From Polycyclovorans sp046565985 (GTDB taxonomy: Bacteria; Pseudomonadota; Gammaproteobacteria; Nevskiales; Nevskiaceae): a stretch of DNA of 26,005 nt. Of this stretch, positions 22,635 to 26,005 are shown in pieces; position 1 is the stretch's first letter, and every line of letters begins with the position of its first letter. The DNA lies in assembly GCA_046565985.1 (NCBI GenBank), contig JBKHXN010000107.1:1-26005 (forward strand), read 5' to 3'. Below the pieces are notes generated by a model. That model saw only the letters and a list, made by a program, of their open reading frames with translations. It had not been told where the DNA came from and made no database searches. Made by a program: the position numbers and the translations under genes.

Positions 22635-22961
22635 ATGTCGCATACAGCCAAAGAACTACTGGATCGGTTTTCAGAGAAGCCCGGCACTCTGTGCCTCAAA
22701 GAGTTCTTTGAGGACAACAATTCGGGCTGCGGTTGCCGAGCGTTCTATGTTCTCCATGGGAGCAAAAAAAGGCGCTTATTGATTCGCGTCACTGAGGAAT
22801 ACGTTGAGGACGAGTTGAAAACTGAAAGCGCTATGGAGAAGGCGGTGACTCTCATTGAGGCGCATATCGCTTCAGTACAAGAGAGAATTAAGACCCAGAG
22901 CAGGAACTTTGAACGGGAGCCCGATTATGTCCTGTCCAATTCGGCGCTCGGAAGCCGCTGA
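22635..22961 (+). CDS. Small hypothetical protein in the island
   Basis: I do not recognise this 108 aa protein. It has an N-terminal helix (TAKELLDRFSEKPG), a Cys-containing CGCRAFYVLH segment, a basic SKKRRLLIRV strand and a long C-terminal charged helix (about 63-95) that could form a coiled coil. The ATG at 22635 is preceded by a weak purine stretch. An earlier in-frame ATG at 22569 would overlap the upstream gene. A perfect 7+1+7 palindrome, GCTTCAAcTTGAAGC, lies just upstream at 22609-22623. Confidence 0.68.
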   Translation: MSHTAKELLDRFSEKPGTLCLKEFFEDNNSGCGCRAFYVLHGSKKRRLLIRVTEEYVEDELKTESAMEKAVTLIEAHIASVQERIKTQSRNFEREPDYVLSNSALGSR

Positions 22962-23363
22962 TAGGCGTTGAGACGTCAATCACTTATCTAGCGGAAGTTG
23001 TCCGGAGCCTTACTGCCTCAATACGCCGCGCAGATAGCCAACTATGCGTACATGGACTCCCCCCGCAAGCCCGAAAGTGAAGTGAATCGCTGATCGTGGC
23101 GTGTGAAGGCGCTCCTAGATATACCTATGTGGAATCCAGACAGGCGCTAACAAGCGGGTCGCGCCGGCGGCCTCGCCTGCGGCTGAAAAGGCCATCAATT
23201 ACATCAGGATAATCGACCCCGCATCGCCCTCATTGACAGCACTCAGCTTGCATAGCTCGTGATCGGCTATAACGTGGCGTCTCGTTGAGCCAGTCCTGTG
23301 ACGCCAAAAAGATGGGCTCTGACTATTTTGAGGAGCAGCAGGCCACCAACAAGGAGAAATGCG
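22962..23363. other. Non-coding stretch between the island genes and the methyltransferase
   Basis: I see no convincing gene in these 402 bp. Three things are present. A short frame at 22998-23093 (TTG start, 31 aa, ending MDSPRKPESEVNR) looks like the tail of a lost protein. CGCTAAC at 23147-23153 is followed by a GC-rich partial palindrome to about 23187 and could be half of a decayed attC site. A perfect -35-like TTGACA at 23233-23238 has no well-spaced -10. The base composition returns to host-like near 23150. Confidence 0.5.
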
Positions 23364-24176
23364 ATGAACCCGAACAAGGCACTGTGGGAGAAAGGCGACT
23401 TCACATGCATTGCGCAGACCATGCGCGAGAGCGGCGAGGCGCTGGTTGAGAAGCTCGGCGTCACAAAGGGGCTCAAGGTACTGGACCTGGGGTGTGGCGA
23501 CGGGACTACCGCCATCCCCGCCGCCAAGCGTGGCGCGGAGGTGCTGGGCATCGACATCGCCAGCAATCTGGTCGCGGCCGGCAACCGGCGCGCCAAGGAG
23601 CTGGGCCTGGGCAACTGCCGCTTCCAGGAAGGCGATGCCTGCGATCTGAAGGGCGTGCCGGATCACGGCTTTGATCTGCTCGTCAGCATCTTCGGCGCGA
23701 TGTTTGCGCCCAAGCCGTTCGAGGCGGCGAAGGAAATGGTCCGCGTCACCCGCCCCGGCGGGCGCATCGTGATGGGCAACTGGATCCCCAATGATCCGAC
23801 GCTGGTGGCACAGATCCTGAAGATCAGCTCGGCGTTCACGCCGCCGCCGCCCGAAGGTTTCATCAGCCCGATGACCTGGGGCATTGAGAGTAACGTCACG
23901 GAGCGCTTTGCCGCGGCGGGCGTTGCGGCCGGGAAGATCACTTTTGAGCGCGACACCTTCACCTTCAACTTTCCCGGCGCGCCGCAGGACTTCGTTGCCC
24001 GGTTCAGGGATTATTACGGGCCGACCATGAACGCCTTTGAAGCCGCCGGGAAAAACGGGCGCGTGGCGGATCTGCAGGGGCAGCTTGAAGAGCTGTTCCG
24101 CAAGCAGAACACCAGCTCGCGCCCGGACCAGACCTGCGTGCCGGCGACGTACCTGCGGGTGACGGTCAGGCTCTGA
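23364..24176 (+). CDS. Class I SAM-dependent methyltransferase
   Basis: The product is 270 aa. Motif I, VLDLGCGDGTTAIPAA, begins at residue 39, with the acidic motif II in VLGIDIASNLV and motif III in GNCRFQEGDACDL. Post-motif VTRPGGRIVMGNWIP is typical of the UbiE-like methyltransferase superfamily. The substrate is unknown. The C-terminal region ends FRDYYGPTMNAFEAAGKN and RVTVRL, with no membrane segment. The ATG at 23364 has AAGGAGA six bases upstream. Composition is GC-rich like the chromosome, so it probably lies outside the AT-rich island. It converges on phoX with 48 bp between the stops. Confidence 0.9.
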   Translation: MNPNKALWEKGDFTCIAQTMRESGEALVEKLGVTKGLKVLDLGCGDGTTAIPAAKRGAEVLGIDIASNLVAAGNRRAKELGLGNCRFQEGDACDLKGVPDHGFDLLVSIFGAMFAPKPFEAAKEMVRVTRPGGRIVMGNWIPNDPTLVAQILKISSAFTPPPPEGFISPMTWGIESNVTERFAAAGVAAGKITFERDTFTFNFPGAPQDFVARFRDYYGPTMNAFEAAGKNGRVADLQGQLEELFRKQNTSSRPDQTCVPATYLRVTVRL

Positions 24177-24181
24177 CCGTC
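24161..24181 (+). repeat. Perfect inverted repeat spanning the methyltransferase stop codon
   Basis: GACGGTCAG (24161-24169) pairs with CTGACCGTC (24173-24181) around a 3-base loop, and the TGA stop (24174-24176) lies in the right arm. No T run follows on either strand. It could slow exonucleases or mark the end of converging transcripts, but it is not a classical terminator. Confidence 0.55.
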
Positions 24182-24224
24182 AGGCCCGCCCCAAAGGCGA
24201 CCCACGGCACGTAGTCCGCAGGCA

Positions 24225-25730
24225 TCAGCGGTCCTGCGGCTTGTCCGGCGCCACCACCTGCCAGGCCGCGGCGGCCGCCAGCGCGGCCAGGGAGACCGCG
24301 CCCAGCGCGCCGGCCGAGCGCGGCGGCGGCGCCAGCGGTGCGGCCGCCGGATCATCACCCACCGGGTTGGCGGGGGTCTGGCGGAAGGGGCCGGTGATCT
24401 CAAAGATCTGCCCGCGGATGACCTGCCCGGTGGCCTCGTCCACACGGTGACGCTTGGCCTGGCTGGCGAAGTACAGGCGCGTGCCGCTGGCATCAAAGGC
24501 CGGGCCGGCCAGCTCGGAGTGCGGCACGGGGTAGCGCAGGAACGGGGCCGCCACGCGATCGGCGGTGATCAGCACCAGCTCCATGTTGCCGCCGTCCTCG
24601 GCCACCAGGACGTCGCGGCTGTGCGGATGCACCACCAGATTGTCCACGCCGGTGAGCGGCGCGTCCGGGCCGATCTGGCTGGCGTCGTAGAGGATGTCCA
24701 CGGTCTGCTGCACGGTGTCGTAGGTCCACACGCGGTTGCTGCCCTTGCAGGTGAAGTACACCAGACCGCTGTCGTACCAGCAGCCTTCGCCGCCCCTGAA
24801 GATGGCGGCGGTGGGCACCTGGTAACGGGTGCCCAGCGGCAGGCCCGCGGGGTTGTGCACGATCTCCCAGCGCACCGGCCCGGGGGCGGTTTCCTCCACG
24901 CCGGGCATGATCTGCTCCCAGGGGATGTCGTCGTAGTCCACGCCCGGCAGTTGCGCCAGCACGGCGCGGATCTCGGCCTCGTGCACACGCCGCACGGGTG
25001 GGTTGTCACCCACCACGGCTACTTCCAGCACCCCGGCGGTGAGGTCGGGCCGGCCGCCGTCGGGCCATACGGCGGGGCGGAAGCGGTAGAAGGCGCCGTC
25101 GCCGGTGTCCTCGGTCATGTAGATGGCCTTGCCCACCGGGTCCACGGCGGCGGCCTCGTGCCCGAACTGGCCCATGGCGGCCAGGCGCAGCGGCGGGTTC
25201 AGGCCGGTGGGGTCGCACTCATAGACGAAGCCGAAGAAATTCTCCTCGCAGCTCAGCCAGGTGCCCCAGGGCGTGAGGCCGCCGGCGCAATTGTTGTTGG
25301 TGCCCTGGAGGATGGGGTAGGCATCCACCACGTTGCCCTGCGCGTCGAAGCGGATGGCGCCCACCCCGCCCTGCTCGGTGGTGCCGGTGCTGAAGAATTC
25401 GTCGGCCACGATGGGAATCTCGGAATTACTCACATAAATCCAGCCTCCGTCTTCCTGCGGGATCACCGCACCACCATCGGGCGCCCGGTGCCAGACGTAA
25501 CTGGAAAGCCCGCCGTTGAGCAGCGGCACCGGCTCGTGCGCGGTGGCGATCAGGCGGGAACTGAACCCGCGCGGCAGGAACAGGCCGTTGGCATCGGGCC
25601 CGATCAGGGGGCCATACGGGCTGGCCCCGGCCACCGCGGGCGCGGCGTAGGCCTGCTTCCAGAAATCGCGCCCCAGCGTGAAGGCGCCGGCAACACACAG
25701 ACCCGCCTGGAGGAATTGACGACGTTTCAT
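24225..25730 (-). CDS. phoX: PhoX-type alkaline phosphatase (DUF839), Tat-exported
   Basis: The product is 501 aa. The N-terminus MKRRQFLQAGLCVAGAFTLG has a twin-arginine motif (RRQFL) and hydrophobic segment, with likely cleavage near AYA-APAV. The body contains GGLTPWGTWLSCEENFFG, FGHEAAAVDP, YMTEDTGDGAFYRFRP and DNLVVHPHSRDVLVAEDGG, which are PhoX/DUF839 hallmarks. PhoX enzymes are Ca/Fe-dependent periplasmic or extracellular phosphatases that release phosphate from organic esters. The C-terminus has a hydrophobic stretch (GALGAVSLAALAAAAAWQVV), suggesting a membrane anchor. A weak Pho-box-like repeat lies upstream. Some DUF839 proteins have other or unknown roles, so the exact activity is inferred. 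Confidence 0.85.
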   Translation of the reverse strand: MKRRQFLQAGLCVAGAFTLGRDFWKQAYAAPAVAGASPYGPLIGPDANGLFLPRGFSSRLIATAHEPVPLLNGGLSSYVWHRAPDGGAVIPQEDGGWIYVSNSEIPIVADEFFSTGTTEQGGVGAIRFDAQGNVVDAYPILQGTNNNCAGGLTPWGTWLSCEENFFGFVYECDPTGLNPPLRLAAMGQFGHEAAAVDPVGKAIYMTEDTGDGAFYRFRPAVWPDGGRPDLTAGVLEVAVVGDNPPVRRVHEAEIRAVLAQLPGVDYDDIPWEQIMPGVEETAPGPVRWEIVHNPAGLPLGTRYQVPTAAIFRGGEGCWYDSGLVYFTCKGSNRVWTYDTVQQTVDILYDASQIGPDAPLTGVDNLVVHPHSRDVLVAEDGGNMELVLITADRVAAPFLRYPVPHSELAGPAFDASGTRLYFASQAKRHRVDEATGQVIRGQIFEITGPFRQTPANPVGDDPAAAPLAPPPRSAGALGAVSLAALAAAAAWQVVAPDKPQDR

Positions 25731-25773
25731 GGGGCAGCCAAAGGCATAGGGGCCAGCACCCTAGCGCACGGGT

Positions 25774-25791
25774 GTGACGCTGCCGTGAACC
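25774..25791 (-). promoter_or_regulatory. Weak Pho-box-like direct repeat upstream of phoX
   Basis: On the minus strand GGTTCAC (25791-25785) and GCGTCAC (25780-25774) are spaced 11 bp apart with a 4 bp spacer, as in a Pho box. TAGGGT, a possible -10, follows about 10 bp further. The repeats share only TCAC strictly, so this is weaker than the repeat at 10529-10557. It lies 44 bp before the phoX ATG. Confidence 0.38.
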
Positions 25792-25905
25792 GCCCGCGTG
25801 TCGGCTGCGGGGCAGCCGCGCACAAGGGCCTGGCAACCCACCATGTAGGGGGGTTTAAACTGGGGCATCGTTTGCCGGACCCGGCGGCCGCCGGAGGGGT
25901 TCACG

Positions 25906-26005
25906 ATGAAGCGATGGGCCGCGGCACTGCTCGCCGTTACCAGCCTGGCCAGCGGCACCCCGGTGCCGGACGCGCAGGAGATCCACGCGCTGCCGCCGGC
26001 CTTGC
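25906..26005 (+). CDS. Secreted protein, partial (C-terminus outside window)
   Basis: The frame from the ATG at 25906 reads MKRWAAALLAVTSLASG and then TPVPDAQEIHALPPAL to the window end. The first 17-20 residues look like a Sec signal peptide: basic start, Ala/Leu core, small residues at a possible cleavage site. GGAGGGG lies seven bases upstream of the ATG, which supports translation. Too little is visible to name the protein. It is transcribed divergently from phoX with 175 bp between the two starts. Confidence 0.68.
   Translation, partial: MKRWAAALLAVTSLASGTPVPDAQEIHALPPAL

Noticed and set aside
22998..23093. Possible 31 aa gene with a TTG start
   Set aside because: No good ribosome binding site, no family, and the same frame is stopped just upstream. 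More likely a remnant, so it is described only within the non-coding stretch.
23233..23273. TTGACA with TATAAC as the methyltransferase promoter
   Set aside because: The spacing is 29 bp, far from the usual 16-18 bp, so the pair cannot be called a promoter.

Overview
The window looks like chromosomal DNA from a GC-rich gammaproteobacterium, or a close relative among the Pseudomonadota. The main evidence is a minCDE division-site operon, separate class Ia ribonucleotide reductase genes of the Pseudomonas type (NrdA with two N-terminal ATP-cone domains), a SanA homologue, a Gcr-type membrane protein and a PhoX phosphatase. I cannot fix a genus from sequence alone. Most of the window is ordinary dense coding sequence. 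The clear accessory stretch is a more AT-rich island at about 21570-23300.

Layout. On the minus strand, 1-2788 holds an outer-membrane porin gene broken by a frameshift, followed by minC, minD and the start of minE. On the plus strand, 2875-6569 is a tight four-gene run: a DsbA/HCCA-isomerase-like protein, an alpha/beta hydrolase, an SDR-like protein and glycerol-3-phosphate dehydrogenase. The minus strand then carries a VWA-domain protein, a MAPEG protein and SanA (8890-6579), divergent from an AlkA-like DNA glycosylase (8961-9593). At 9624-13705 on the minus strand lie a PlcP/LpxH-like metallophosphoesterase with a triple Pho-box-like repeat in front, a fusion of a TVP38/DedA membrane domain to a disulfide oxidoreductase, and a second alpha/beta hydrolase. 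A PAPS-reductase-family gene (13793-14413) has its last 43 bp duplicated just downstream, next to a cluster of palindromic repeats. A large Gcr-type membrane protein gene converges on these repeats.

Nucleotide supply: nrdA and nrdB are adjacent but separated by a good terminator. Each has its own regulatory block made of a DnaA-box-like nonamer, a pair of NrdR-box-like sites exactly 32 bp apart, and a leader hairpin of similar sequence. The two subunits are therefore probably transcribed separately under the same NrdR, and perhaps DnaA, control.

Accessory island: after the nrdB terminator come three short genes of unknown function. The first is bounded on the right by a sequence that reads and folds like an integron attC site and on the left by a degenerate inverted pair of core-like sites. 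No integrase is present, so this may be a small cassette cluster or relic. Beyond it lie about 400 bp with no convincing gene, then a SAM methyltransferase. A Tat-exported PhoX-type phosphatase follows on the opposite strand, and a secreted protein truncated by the window edge lies beyond.

Phosphate theme: the PlcP-like enzyme, with a strong Pho-box-like repeat, and PhoX, with a weak one, fit a phosphate-starvation response in which phospholipids and extracellular organophosphates are used as phosphate sources. This is inference from family membership and the visible repeats.
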